This document shows, piece by piece, positions 36,383 to 45,413 of a stretch of 64,000 nucleotides of DNA. A program made the position numbers and the translations under genes. Source of the stretch: Marinobacter salsuginis (GTDB lineage Bacteria; Pseudomonadota; Gammaproteobacteria; Pseudomonadales; Oleiphilaceae); the NCBI RefSeq assembly GCF_009617755.1, contig NZ_BGZH01000001.1, forward strand, positions 1,116,001 through 1,180,000. The letters run 5' to 3'. Within the stretch, counting starts at the first letter, position 1. Each line of letters opens with the position of its first letter. The notes under the pieces are model-generated. The model was not told the origin of the DNA and did not search any database. It saw nothing but the letters and a program-made list of their open reading frames with translations.

Positions 36383-36402
36383 ATATCAACAAATTTTGAT
36401 AT
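36383..36402. promoter_or_regulatory. Candidate SahR operator before metK
   Basis: ATATCAACAAATTTTGATAT has the same ATATC-GATAT ends, length and A/T-rich centre as the site at 35305. It lies about 115 bases before metK. Recurrence of the motif at both transcription units supports a shared regulator. Confidence 0.6.
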
Positions 36403-36404
36403 AC

Positions 36405-36426
36405 GGATACGTAGTTTTACGTATCC
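36405..36426. promoter_or_regulatory. Perfect inverted repeat in the metK leader
   Basis: GGATACGTA and TACGTATCC form a perfect 9-bp inverted repeat with a 4-base loop, two bases after the SahR-like operator. It may be a terminator of the sahR transcript (no T-run), a second protein site, or an RNA hairpin in the metK leader. Confidence 0.4.
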
Positions 36427-36517
36427 TTACACAGACCACCAAACCGGATACCGGAAAGCGCTTTAAGAAAGCCACTTACCGGCCTGAATTTGAATCGCTC
36501 ACAGAGGAGCATGCGTT

Positions 36518-37708
36518 ATGGCTGACTACAATATCTTCACTTCCGAATCGGTCTCTGAAGGCCACCCGGACAAACTGGCAGACCAGATCTCTGATGCCGT
36601 GCTGGATGCCATTCTGACCGACGATCCCCACGCCCGTGTTGCCTGCGAAACCATGGTGAAAACCGGTGTGGCCATCGTTGGCGGTGAAATCACCACCAGT
36701 GCCTGGGTCGACCTGGAAGACCTGGTGCGCGGTGTGATCAAGGACATCGGCTACACCTCCTCGAAAGTGGGCTACGACGGTGACACCTGCGGCATCATCA
36801 ACATCATCGGCAAGCAGTCGGTGGATATCGCCCAGGGCGTTGACCGCCAGAAGCCGGAAGACCAGGGTGCAGGCGACCAGGGCCTGATGTTCGGCTACGC
36901 CAGCAACGAAACCGACGTGCTGATGCCGGCACCGATCACCTTCTCCCACCGTCTGGTGCAGCGCCAGGCCGAGGCCCGCAAGAGCGGCCTGCTGCCGTGG
37001 CTGCGCCCGGACGCCAAGAGCCAGGTAACCTGCCGCTACGAGAATGGCCGTGTCGCCGGTATCGACGCGGTGGTTCTGTCCACCCAGCACGATGAAGACG
37101 TGACCCAGGAAGACCTGAAAGAAGCGGTGATGGAACTGATCGTGAAGCACGCGCTGCCCGCTGAACTGCTCCACAAGGACACCCAGTTCCACATCAACCC
37201 GACCGGCAAGTTTGTGATCGGCGGCCCGGTGGGCGACTGCGGCCTGACTGGCCGGAAGATCATCGTCGACACCTATGGCGGTATGGCTCGCCACGGTGGT
37301 GGAGCCTTCTCCGGCAAGGATCCGTCCAAGGTCGACCGTTCCGCCGCTTACGCCGGCCGCTACGTAGCCAAGAACATTGTTGCCGCCGGCCTCGCTGACA
37401 AGTGCGAGATCCAGGTGTCCTACGCCATCGGCGTTGCCCAGCCAACGTCGATTTCCCTGAACACCTTCGGCACCGGCAAGATCAGCGACGACAAGATCAT
37501 CCAGCTGGTTCGCGAAAACTTCGACCTGCGCCCGTATGCGATCACCAACATGCTCGATCTGCTGCATCCGATGTACCGGGCCACGGCAGCCTACGGCCAC
37601 TTTGGCCGCGATCCGTACGAGATGACCGTGGGTGGCAAGACCTTTACTGCCTTCCCATGGGAGAAGACCGATCGCGCCGCGGCTCTCAAGGATGCTGCTG
37701 GTATCTAA
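36518..37708 (+). CDS. metK: S-adenosylmethionine synthetase
   Basis: A 396-residue cytoplasmic enzyme making SAM from methionine and ATP. The opening [32 protein letters not shown] (the GDQG motif) and [19 protein letters not shown] (the P-loop-like motif) are complete. It is followed by ahcY and metF, giving the SAM cycle order. Ribosome site GAGGAG about 8 bases upstream. Likely controlled by the SahR-type protein via the site at 36383. Confidence 0.97.
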   Translation: MADYNIFTSESVSEGHPDKLADQISDAVLDAILTDDPHARVACETMVKTGVAIVGGEITTSAWVDLEDLVRGVIKDIGYTSSKVGYDGDTCGIINIIGKQSVDIAQGVDRQKPEDQGAGDQGLMFGYASNETDVLMPAPITFSHRLVQRQAEARKSGLLPWLRPDAKSQVTCRYENGRVAGIDAVVLSTQHDEDVTQEDLKEAVMELIVKHALPAELLHKDTQFHINPTGKFVIGGPVGDCGLTGRKIIVDTYGGMARHGGGAFSGKDPSKVDRSAAYAGRYVAKNIVAAGLADKCEIQVSYAIGVAQPTSISLNTFGTGKISDDKIIQLVRENFDLRPYAITNMLDLLHPMYRATAAYGHFGRDPYEMTVGGKTFTAFPWEKTDRAAALKDAAGI

Positions 37709-37717
37709 ACCGATTTG

Positions 37718-37743
37718 GGGCGTATGTCACCAGACATATGCCC
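37718..37743 (+). promoter_or_regulatory. Hairpin between metK and ahcY
   Basis: GGGCGTATGTC and GACATATGCCC form an 11-bp stem with one G-U pair and a 4-base loop, 10 bases after the metK stop and about 28 before ahcY. No T-run follows, so it may be a processing or stability element that tunes ahcY relative to metK. Confidence 0.5.
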
Positions 37744-37771
37744 AAGCCAAACTGACTGACAGGAGAACACC

Positions 37772-39166
37772 ATGAGCACTCCCGCAGAAAAACTGAACAG
37801 CTTTGACGACTACAAGGTTCGCGATATTTCCCTGGCCGGCTGGGGCCGGAAGGAAATCAACATCGCCGAAGGCGAAATGCCGGCCCTGATCAAGCTCCGT
37901 GAGAAGTACAAAGCCGAGCAGCCGCTGAAAGGCGCCAACATCATGGGCTGTATCCACATGACCATACAGACCGCCGTGCTGATCGAGACCCTGGTGGAAC
38001 TGGGCGCCAACGTGCGCTGGTCTTCATGCAACATCTTCTCAACCCAGGATCAAGCTGCTGCGGCCATCGCGGCGCAGGGCATTCCTGTATTTGCCTGGAA
38101 AGGCGAGACCGACGAAGAGTACGACTGGTGCCTCGAGCGCACCGTGGGTGCCGACGTCGAGGGCTGGGAGCCGAATATGATCCTGGACGACGGCGGCGAC
38201 CTGACTGCCCTGCTCCACGAAAAATACCCGGAGATTCTGGCCAAGTGCCACGGCGTGACCGAAGAGACCACCACCGGCGTGCATCGCCTGCAGGAAATGC
38301 TGCGCGAAGGCACCCTGAAGGTTCCGGCCATCAACGTGAACGACGCGGTCACCAAGTCCAAGAACGACAACAAGTACGGTTGTCGCCACAGCCTGAACGA
38401 CGCCATCAAGCGCGCGACCGATCACCTGCTTTCCGGCAAGAAAGCCCTTGTCATCGGTTACGGCGACGTGGGCAAGGGCTCTGCCGCCTCTCTTCGTCAG
38501 GAAGGCATGATCGTGAAAGTCACCGAAGCCGATCCGATCTGCGCCATGCAGGCGTGCATGGACGGTTTTGAAGTGGTGTCCCCTTACATCGACGGCGTTA
38601 ACACCGGCACCGAAGCGGGCGTGGACCGTGATCTGCTGCAGAACACCGATCTGCTGGTCACCACCACCGGCAACATGAATGTGTGCGATGCACACATGCT
38701 CAAGGCGCTGAAGAGCGGAGCCGTAGTGTGCAACATCGGCCACTTCGATAACGAGATCGATACCGCCTACATGCGCAAGAACTGGGAATGGGACGAGGTG
38801 AAGCCGCAGGTGCACGTTGTGTACCGCGACAAGGCCACCAACGACCACCTGATCCTGCTCTCCGAAGGCCGCCTGGTAAACCTGGGTAACGCCACTGGTC
38901 ACCCGTCACGAATCATGGATGGCTCCTTCGCCAACCAGGTTCTGGCCCAAATGTACCTGTTCGAGCGCAAGTTCGCCGACCTGCCGGAAGATGCCCGTGA
39001 GAAAGGCGTATATGTTCAGGTTCTGCCCAAGCACCTGGACGAGGAAGTGGCCCGGGCCATGGTGGAAGGCTTTGGTGGAGTGATCACCAAGATGACGCCG
39101 GAGCAGGCCAAATACATCGGTGTACCGGTCGAAGGCCCGTACAAGCCAGAAAGCTACAAGTACTGA
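37772..39166 (+). CDS. ahcY: S-adenosylhomocysteine hydrolase
   Basis: A 464-residue NAD-dependent enzyme that splits S-adenosylhomocysteine into adenosine and homocysteine and relieves inhibition of methyltransferases. Signatures: [20 protein letters not shown] with [14 protein letters not shown], the NAD loop [20 protein letters not shown] and the closing [15 protein letters not shown]. Second gene of the metK-ahcY-metF group, with a ribosome site (CAGGAG) before the ATG. Confidence 0.97.
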   Translation: MSTPAEKLNSFDDYKVRDISLAGWGRKEINIAEGEMPALIKLREKYKAEQPLKGANIMGCIHMTIQTAVLIETLVELGANVRWSSCNIFSTQDQAAAAIAAQGIPVFAWKGETDEEYDWCLERTVGADVEGWEPNMILDDGGDLTALLHEKYPEILAKCHGVTEETTTGVHRLQEMLREGTLKVPAINVNDAVTKSKNDNKYGCRHSLNDAIKRATDHLLSGKKALVIGYGDVGKGSAASLRQEGMIVKVTEADPICAMQACMDGFEVVSPYIDGVNTGTEAGVDRDLLQNTDLLVTTTGNMNVCDAHMLKALKSGAVVCNIGHFDNEIDTAYMRKNWEWDEVKPQVHVVYRDKATNDHLILLSEGRLVNLGNATGHPSRIMDGSFANQVLAQMYLFERKFADLPEDAREKGVYVQVLPKHLDEEVARAMVEGFGGVITKMTPEQAKYIGVPVEGPYKPESYKY

Positions 39167-39178
39167 TCGGGTAAACAG

Positions 39179-40048
39179 ATGCAATCCCAGAAACAGTTCA
39201 AGCGCCGTTTCAGCTTTGAGTTTTTCCCGCCCAAGACCGACCAGGGCAAGGAAAAGCTGCAGAACGTGCGCAACCAGCTGGCCGAGGTGAATCCCGACTT
39301 TTTCTCGGTCACCTTCGGCGCCGGTGGTTCCACCCGGGACCGCACCATCGAGACCGTGCTCAACCTGCATAGCCAGGGCATTTCCACGGCTCCGCACCTT
39401 TCCTGCGTCGGGGGCACCCGCCAGGAAATCGGCGAGCTGCTGGATCTTTACAAGGAGCATGGAATCAACCGGATTGTCGCCCTGCGGGGCGACATGCCAT
39501 CCGGTATGGGGGCCGCCGGTGAGCTTCGCTACGCCAACGAGCTGGTGGAATTCATCCGCGAGCACAGCGGTGACACCTTCAACCTGGAAGTGGCGGCGTA
39601 CCCTGAGTTTCATCCCCAGGCACGCAACGCCGAAGAAGATCTGAAGAACTTTGCCCGCAAGGTTCAGGCCGGTGCGAACAGCGCTATCACCCAGTACTTC
39701 TTCAACGCAGACAGTTACTTCTATTTTATCGACCGTCTGGAGAAGATGGGCGTTACCATTCCGGTGGTGCCGGGCATCATGCCCATCGTCAATTTCTCCA
39801 ACCTGGTTCGCTTCTCCGACATGTGCGGCGCGGAAATTCCCCGCTGGATTCGCAAGCAGCTTGAGGCCTACGGCGACGACAGCGATTCCATCCGCAAATT
39901 CGGTGAGGAAGTGGTCACCGAGATGTGCGAAAAGCTGTTGAAGGCCGGCGCGCCGGGCTTGCATTTCTATACCCTGAACCAGGTGGAACCCAGCATCAGC
40001 ATCTGGAAGAACCTGGGCATCAGTGAGCGGGAGAAGATTGCTTTCTGA
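39179..40048 (+). CDS. metF: 5,10-methylenetetrahydrofolate reductase
   Basis: A 289-residue flavoenzyme reducing methylene-tetrahydrofolate to methyl-tetrahydrofolate, the methyl donor that regenerates methionine. Typical segments: FSFEFFPPKTDQGKEKLQNV, LVEFIREHSGDTFNLEVAAY and ITQYFFNADSYFYFIDRLEK. It closes the SAM-cycle unit 12 bases after ahcY. Two REP-like hairpins follow. Confidence 0.95.
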   Translation: MQSQKQFKRRFSFEFFPPKTDQGKEKLQNVRNQLAEVNPDFFSVTFGAGGSTRDRTIETVLNLHSQGISTAPHLSCVGGTRQEIGELLDLYKEHGINRIVALRGDMPSGMGAAGELRYANELVEFIREHSGDTFNLEVAAYPEFHPQARNAEEDLKNFARKVQAGANSAITQYFFNADSYFYFIDRLEKMGVTIPVVPGIMPIVNFSNLVRFSDMCGAEIPRWIRKQLEAYGDDSDSIRKFGEEVVTEMCEKLLKAGAPGLHFYTLNQVEPSISIWKNLGISEREKIAF

Positions 40049-40062
40049 TGCGCGTAACCGGT

Positions 40063-40094
40063 GTCGGATTACGGCCCGTTGGGCCTAATCCGAC
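40063..40094 (+). repeat. REP-like hairpin, first of an inverted pair
   Basis: GTCGGATTA and TAATCCGAC flank an inner GGCCC/GGGCC stem, giving a 32-base self-complementary element just after metF. A related copy in opposite orientation lies at 40132-40163. It may also act as the metF terminator region. Confidence 0.7.
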
Positions 40095-40131
40095 CTACCT
40101 TTCTCCCGAAAATTTAAGCCACTCATCGTGG

Positions 40132-40163
40132 GTTGGATTCGGTCCAAAGGAACGTAATCCAAC
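40132..40163 (-). repeat. REP-like hairpin, second of an inverted pair
   Basis: Read on the minus strand, this 32-base element aligns with the one at 40063 at 25 of 32 positions, keeping GGATTACG, CC, TTGG and AATCC. The opposite orientation and 37-base spacer resemble a BIME-type pair. The remaining gap to 40345 contains no gene. Confidence 0.65.
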
Positions 40164-40345
40164 AAGCTCCACCAGCCGCACCTCCCCGCCAAGCATTTGA
40201 TTTCCTGTGTCCATCTGCGTAATAGTCTAGAGTGTATGTGATGCAGTTCCATCAACGCTCCCCGGAGATCGCAGTCAACAGCAGTGATTGGTCCGGCTTG
40301 CCTTACCGGGCAAATGGAGCCTCATAAGAAAGAAAAGGAGAATGT

Positions 40346-41104
40346 ATGAGCACGAAGTGGCTAAAGACCGTAAGCGCCAGCCTGGCACTCACCGTTGCCG
40401 CAGGAACCGTCAGCGCAGAGACCCTGCGCGTCGTCACTGACCCCAGTTTCGTTCCGTTTGAAATGATGGATCAGGAAACCGGCGAGATGATCGGTTTTGA
40501 CATGGAAATCATCCGCGAGGTGGCCGACCGTGCCGGTTTCGAGATTGATCTGAACACCATGGATTTCAACGGCATCATCCCGGCCCTGCAAACCGGTAAC
40601 GTCGACATTGCCATTGCCGGCATCACCATTACCGAAGAACGTGAAGAAATCGTCGACTTCTCAGACCCGTACTACGATTCCGGCCTGCGCATTCTTGTTC
40701 GCGAGAGCAACGGCGATGTCAGCGAATTCGACGACCTCGAAGGCAAGAAAATCGGCACCAAGATCGGCAGCACCAGTTACGACTACCTGGTCAAGAATCT
40801 GGAAGCCGATGACGGCGTAACCCCCTACCCGGGCAGCTCGGACATGTACATGGCGCTGATGTCCCGCTCCATTGATGCTGTCTTCTACGATGCGCCGAAC
40901 GTTGGCTACTTCGCCCGCACCAAAGGTGAAGGCAAGGTGAAAACCGTTGGCCCGCTGTATGAAGGCCAGCAGTATGGTATCGCCCTGAAGAGTGGCAGTG
41001 AGTGGGTTGATGACGTTAACGAGGCCCTGGCCGCCATGAAAGAAGATGGTACCTACAAGACCATCTACGAGAAGTGGTTTGGCCCCATGCCCGAAGACAT
41101 GTAA
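40346..41104 (+). CDS. Polar amino acid ABC transporter, substrate-binding protein
   Basis: A 252-residue periplasmic protein with a signal peptide (to about TVSA) and the SBP_bac_3 fold: ETLRVVTDPSFVPFEMMDQE, then GFDMEIIREVADRAGFEIDL and IAGITITEEREEIVDFSDPY. Members bind glutamine, arginine, histidine or similar; the exact ligand is not certain. First of three genes, with permease and ATPase behind it. Confidence 0.88.
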   Translation: MSTKWLKTVSASLALTVAAGTVSAETLRVVTDPSFVPFEMMDQETGEMIGFDMEIIREVADRAGFEIDLNTMDFNGIIPALQTGNVDIAIAGITITEEREEIVDFSDPYYDSGLRILVRESNGDVSEFDDLEGKKIGTKIGSTSYDYLVKNLEADDGVTPYPGSSDMYMALMSRSIDAVFYDAPNVGYFARTKGEGKVKTVGPLYEGQQYGIALKSGSEWVDDVNEALAAMKEDGTYKTIYEKWFGPMPEDM

Positions 41105-41195
41105 GGCCTCCCGGACCCTATTGGTCTGATTCCCTGTGCCGGGGCATCACTGCCCCGGCAATCCGTGACTCCAAAACTCTGCGGAGACTCTCACT

Positions 41196-41867
41196 GTGGA
41201 ATTCCAGTTTCAGTTCGACTGGCAGGCAGCCATCGACTCCATCCCTTTTCTGATCAAAGGGATCCCCTACACCCTGCTGATTTCTTTTGGCGGTCTTCTG
41301 ATCGGTTTTGCTCTGGGCATTGTCTTTGGCCTGCTGAGCATCAACAAGAAGTGGTTCCTGCGGTGGCCGGCAACCGCCTACATTGAAATCTTTCGCGGCA
41401 CGCCGATTCTGGTTCAGGTGCTGTTCATCTTCTACGGTCTGCCCGACCTTATCGGCGGCCCGATTGATCCCCTGACGGCCGGCATCGCGGCCATCGCCCT
41501 GAACTCCGGCGCCTATATATCCGAGGTGGTCCGTGGTGGCGTTCAGTCCATCGACAAGGGCCAGACCGAAGCCGGGCTTTCCCTGGGCCTGTCCCGCACC
41601 CAGACCTTCTGGTCTGTGGTCTGGCCGCAGGCGTTCCGCCGGATGATTCCGCCGCTGGGCAACCAGGCCATCGTCAGCATCAAGGACACGTCACTGTTCT
41701 CGGTGATTGGCGTGGGTGAGCTGGTTCGCCAGGGTCAGATCTATATTGCCAACACCTTTACCGCGTTTGAGGTGTACTTTGTGGTCGCGATCCTCTACCT
41801 GGCCATTACCCTCTCATTGTCACTGATTCTCCGCTTCGTTGAGCGGCGCGGTCTGGCTTCTGTCTGA
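41196..41867 (+). CDS. Polar amino acid ABC transporter, permease
   Basis: A 223-residue HisMQ/GlnP-type permease with about five membrane segments and the EAA-loop motif [20 protein letters not shown] (about 127-146). The start is a GTG at 41196 ([20 protein letters not shown]) with GGAG upstream. It probably acts as a homodimer, since no second permease gene is present. Confidence 0.88.
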   Translation: MEFQFQFDWQAAIDSIPFLIKGIPYTLLISFGGLLIGFALGIVFGLLSINKKWFLRWPATAYIEIFRGTPILVQVLFIFYGLPDLIGGPIDPLTAGIAAIALNSGAYISEVVRGGVQSIDKGQTEAGLSLGLSRTQTFWSVVWPQAFRRMIPPLGNQAIVSIKDTSLFSVIGVGELVRQGQIYIANTFTAFEVYFVVAILYLAITLSLSLILRFVERRGLASV

Positions 41868-41880
41868 AGGAACGTTACCC

Positions 41881-42627
41881 ATGACTCAGATTGTAAAAAT
41901 GAAGGGCATGAACAAGTACTTCGGCAAACTGCATGTCCTGAAAGATATTGATCTTACTGTCGAAAAAGGCGAAGTGGTGGTAATCATCGGTGCCAGTGGC
42001 TCCGGTAAATCCACCCTGATCCGCTGTGTAAACGGTCTTGAAGAGTTCGAGTCCGGCACCCTGGAGGTGGATGGCCACCCGCTGGCGCCCAAGAGCGGCA
42101 ACCCGAAATCCCTCGCGGAAATCCGCAAGGAAGTGGGCATGGTATTCCAGCAGTTCAACCTGTTCCCGCACCTCACGGTCAAGAAGAACATCATGCTGGC
42201 ACCCCAGAAGGTGAAGAGCACGTCTCAAACCGTAGCCAACGCGACCGCCGAACGACTGCTGAACAGGGTGGGCATTGGCAACCAGGCCGACAAATACCCA
42301 AGCCAGCTGTCCGGCGGCCAGCAGCAGCGGGTCGCGATCGCCCGGGCCCTGGCCATGGAACCGCGCCTGATGCTGTTCGACGAGCCAACCTCAGCACTGG
42401 ACCCGGAAATGATCGGCGAAGTGCTGGACGTTATGCGCGAGCTGGCCAAGGAAGGCATGACCATGATGGTCGTGACTCACGAGATGGGCTTCGCCCGTGA
42501 AGTAGCCGACCGTGTGATCTACATTCACGAAGGCCAGATTGTGGAACAGGGCAAACCAGACGATGTGTTCGACAACCCGCAGAATGAGCGCACGCAGGCG
42601 TTTCTTTCTCGGGTTCTTGCGCACTGA
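41881..42627 (+). CDS. Polar amino acid ABC transporter, ATP-binding protein
   Basis: A 248-residue ABC ATPase of the GlnQ/HisP type: Walker [11 protein letters not shown]-loop [13 protein letters not shown], signature [16 protein letters not shown], Walker [15 protein letters not shown] and H-loop VTHEMG. ATG at 41881, 13 bases after the permease stop. A clean terminator follows. Confidence 0.92.
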   Translation: MTQIVKMKGMNKYFGKLHVLKDIDLTVEKGEVVVIIGASGSGKSTLIRCVNGLEEFESGTLEVDGHPLAPKSGNPKSLAEIRKEVGMVFQQFNLFPHLTVKKNIMLAPQKVKSTSQTVANATAERLLNRVGIGNQADKYPSQLSGGQQQRVAIARALAMEPRLMLFDEPTSALDPEMIGEVLDVMRELAKEGMTMMVVTHEMGFAREVADRVIYIHEGQIVEQGKPDDVFDNPQNERTQAFLSRVLAH

Positions 42628-42642
42628 AGTAGCCGCGCCATC

Positions 42643-42663
42643 AGCCCCCGCTTCGGGGGCTTT
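42643..42663 (+). terminator. Terminator of the amino acid ABC operon
   Basis: AGCCCCCG and GGGGGCT form a GC-rich stem around CTTC, followed by TTCT, 16 bases after the ATPase stop. Confidence 0.85.
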
Positions 42664-42772
42664 CTCATCCTGCCTGATATCAAACCTCGCAGGCCAATCT
42701 GGTTATAAATTAGACACTGCAAATCCAGCGGCTATCCTTATCTGAGCGGTCAATAGTCAAAGGGAGGTGTCT

Positions 42773-43384
42773 ATGGGCATGCCTGGGATCCGTCACTACC
42801 TGCTGCCATCAGTGTTACTTCTATCCTTGTCAGGTTCTGCTCTTGCGCAGTCGGCAGAAGAGTTATTAAAGGAAATCAACGAGCGCAAGGAACGCATCAA
42901 TCAGTTCCGGGCACTGCTGAATGATCCCGACCAGAGCACCCGACTTGCAGCACTGGATGTCATGTTGAAATCCGACGACCTTGCCATGAAGGAAGTGGCC
43001 TATGGCATTGGTTTCAATAGCGCCGATGATGCGATGCGAGCGCTTGCCTTAAAGGGAAAGTTCAGAGACGTCACCGTTCTGCCCTTTAAACTGACAGCCG
43101 GCGAAAAGGAAACAGAAGCTGAAAAAAGTACTTTGCAAAAGTTGGCGAACTCCTACAGCTTCAAACTAGGCGAGTTTCACGAGGACACGGGCCAATTCAC
43201 TTTCTCTGGTGGCGATTATCCCCCCGCGAAATACAACGGACAGATAAGTGGAACGGGGCTTGAGTTCCAGTCTCGTTATTGTCAGGGCTACTTCACGCTG
43301 GGAGACAGCGCAAATCTGAATGGAGAACTGCGTTGCAGCGGCGCCTACGAAGGAACCTACTCTGCCACAGCGCGGCTACAGTAG
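42773..43384 (+). CDS. Hypothetical secreted protein
   Basis: A protein of about 203 residues with a signal peptide (PSVLLLSLSGSALAQ) and then a charged helical region (EELLKEINERKERINQFRAL). The C-terminal half is beta-like with two cysteines (RYCQGYF, LRCSGAY) that could pair. I do not recognise a family. A good ribosome site (GGGAGG) precedes the ATG at 42773. It ends directly against the stop codon of the convergent protease gene (43384/43385), and together they form an accessory stretch that appears somewhat less GC-rich than neighbouring core genes such as metK. Confidence 0.6.
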   Translation: MGMPGIRHYLLPSVLLLSLSGSALAQSAEELLKEINERKERINQFRALLNDPDQSTRLAALDVMLKSDDLAMKEVAYGIGFNSADDAMRALALKGKFRDVTVLPFKLTAGEKETEAEKSTLQKLANSYSFKLGEFHEDTGQFTFSGGDYPPAKYNGQISGTGLEFQSRYCQGYFTLGDSANLNGELRCSGAYEGTYSATARLQ

Positions 43385-44479
43385 TTATCTGACAGGGATG
43401 ACAAGGCCGGCAAGCCCGACTCCGGCCTCATCGCCCCAGTGAGAATAGATCCTTAGCATTATCTTCCGGGCTCGGACTGGCGCAAAAGCCACCTCCCTCG
43501 AACTGTCAGAGGTGAAGTAGGTTCCCGTCACTACCGGCATCCAGCCGCCGTTTTCCCTGGAGCTGACCAGAAGCTCAAAATCCCTGGGCAGACTTTCTGG
43601 GGGCACAACTCCATCCCCGATCAGGACCACCCGATCAACAACTTGCACCCCGTCTCCTCGTAGGTCGACAACCACTTCGATTGGAAATCCCTGAGCTGCT
43701 GCCAGCCAGACCGTACCAGCTCCTATCTCATCAATAAGGTTGGACACCCGGTATTCTGCGGACAACGCGGGACTTGACCACCTCTCAACGGTCGCTGCCA
43801 GGTTGTCCTCGCTGGCATCAGCGACCTCGGGCAAGACTGTTGTTGTTATCGGACTACCAGTTTTCATGCCGAAAAATGGCCGGACGGTTTCTACTGCACG
43901 ATCGAACCGCAGCACTTTGCCTTCCCCACTCTGCGGATCAACGGACATAAGAATTCCCGCCGGTGCATCATTCAGCACGAGCAAACTCCCACTGAGGCCT
44001 TTAAACAACTGGCTTTCAGGCCCGACAGGGCTGACTCTCAGATACAGAAGCCCCACATCCGATACCCTTACGTTTCTGCGACTCAGGCTGCCGTCCGAAT
44101 TGACTGATACGATCAGGCCGCTTCCCGCCGTCGATAAGACCCGATCCAATGAAGAGGGAGCGCCCAGATCGAAGTCACAGCCATCCGAGATGGCTCCGGT
44201 CACACGCAATACAGCAAGATCGTAGCCAAAGCGTTGTAAAAGATCTGCTTCTCCTCTGGGCCGGGAACTGCTCCCACCGACCAAGGTGGCGAAAAAACCA
44301 TCACCGATCACGTGTGCCGGGGTGACGGCATAGCACTCATTCAGACGGCTCATCAGCACAGCCTGACCGTGCTCACCGGCACTTAAAAAGGCCTGAGGAG
44401 GTATCGCCTCTGCCGTGCGAAACATCTGTAACAGAATTAAGAGGAGCAGAGCTCTCGTTCTAATCACGGGTGGCCACAT
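43385..44479 (-). CDS. Secreted trypsin-like serine protease with C-terminal beta domain
   Basis: A 364-residue protein with a signal peptide and a chymotrypsin-type triad: His56 in AVTPAHVIGD, Asp87 in FGYDLAVLRV and Ser163 in LFKGLSGSLLV (a GxSGx motif). The C-terminal about 150 residues (from NLIDEIGAGTVWLAAAQGFP) look like a beta-sandwich of discoidin/carbohydrate-binding type. It is the last gene of a leftward set (46129 to 43385) and overlaps the upstream TM protein gene by 20 bases. A single cysteine pair may form. Substrate and function unknown; the protease reading rests on motif spacing only. Confidence 0.65.
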   Translation of the reverse strand: MWPPVIRTRALLLLILLQMFRTAEAIPPQAFLSAGEHGQAVLMSRLNECYAVTPAHVIGDGFFATLVGGSSSRPRGEADLLQRFGYDLAVLRVTGAISDGCDFDLGAPSSLDRVLSTAGSGLIVSVNSDGSLSRRNVRVSDVGLLYLRVSPVGPESQLFKGLSGSLLVLNDAPAGILMSVDPQSGEGKVLRFDRAVETVRPFFGMKTGSPITTTVLPEVADASEDNLAATVERWSSPALSAEYRVSNLIDEIGAGTVWLAAAQGFPIEVVVDLRGDGVQVVDRVVLIGDGVVPPESLPRDFELLVSSRENGGWMPVVTGTYFTSDSSREVAFAPVRARKIMLRIYSHWGDEAGVGLAGLVIPVR

Positions 44480-45413
44480 CCCTCAAAATTTCACGAACAT
44501 TGGAATAGATTTCTATTGCTGCGAACAACAGTGCTCCGAGACCCGCGAAAAACGAAAGCAGGGGATCGTAGAGGAACCGGGCCCAGCTCGTAGCCCTTAT
44601 TTGATAGCCGGAACTGCCCAGCCTCTCAACTTTGACGTGGTCCGCACTTCCGTGGGCAACAAGCTGGATCGCGTTCAGAGCCTCGGTAAACCTTTCCTGA
44701 TTGGAGGGCTCGATTCTCAAAAAGCCCTCAACGACCGCTTCCTCATGCTCGTCGGGCTCTCTCCAGAAACCGACCTTGTCGCCCCGATCCAACTCACTGG
44801 TCCCTGCATTGTAGCGGGTATCCCGGAAAAGCTGCTCTTCAAGCACGTTGACGGTTCCCTGCAGCAGAATACTGTCCACGCCACTGCTCACATCATCTCC
44901 GACAACAAGATTGCCCCGAAAGGGCCAAACAAGTGGCCTTTCTTCCGACGCCACCTTAAGCGAAGCCCACTTTCCGAGCCGCCTATCGTCGTTGCCGGGG
45001 CTGACGATACCGCCAACCGACCCTTCGCTGGAACGAAGCGTGAGCCGGACATCTTGGATACCATGACGCTGTATATCCACCCGGGTACCCCGGCGAATCA
45101 AAAGGTAAGCGTTCTCTGAAAGTGATATTGCGGCACCCTCCGTCGTGAAAGGTTCCGTGTACAGAGCGGCCCCGCCCACACGCCACTCTGAGAAAGCACC
45201 ATCCGTAGTGACCAGAGACGCGGCTTCCGTTACGGCATTCAGTGTGAAGATGCGATCACGACCATCCAGATAAAGGCCCAGAAAAACCAGGATAAGGCCC
45301 GCCGAGAAGCACAAAGCCACCTTTCGGGGCTGCCTATTCAGGCTCATTGCAGACAGGAATCGGATTCTGCGAAGGCGCCTCCTTGCTGAACAGGCAAGTC
45401 TCATACACTTCAC
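44460..45413 (-). CDS. Hypothetical bitopic membrane protein
   Basis: About 317 residues with an N-terminal membrane helix (about 33-50, ALCFSAGLILVFLGLYLDG), a beta-rich periplasmic domain of about 230 residues (ENAYLLIRRGTRVDIQRHGI, SEGSVGGIVSPG) and a C-terminal helix (about 285-305, LLSFFAGLGALLFAAIEIYS). The middle recalls FecR-like repeat domains, but I do not assign it. The GTG at 45413 overlaps the upstream stop (GTGA); an ATG at 45404 is the alternative. Translationally coupled to both neighbours. Confidence 0.6.
   Translation of the reverse strand: MKCMRLACSARRRLRRIRFLSAMSLNRQPRKVALCFSAGLILVFLGLYLDGRDRIFTLNAVTEAASLVTTDGAFSEWRVGGAALYTEPFTTEGAAISLSENAYLLIRRGTRVDIQRHGIQDVRLTLRSSEGSVGGIVSPGNDDRRLGKWASLKVASEERPLVWPFRGNLVVGDDVSSGVDSILLQGTVNVLEEQLFRDTRYNAGTSELDRGDKVGFWREPDEHEEAVVEGFLRIEPSNQERFTEALNAIQLVAHGSADHVKVERLGSSGYQIRATSWARFLYDPLLSFFAGLGALLFAAIEIYSNVREILRDVATRD

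Noticed and set aside
37709..37771. SAH riboswitch before ahcY
   Set aside because: The gap is only 63 bases and holds one simple hairpin; the conserved pseudoknot and loop sequences are not seen.
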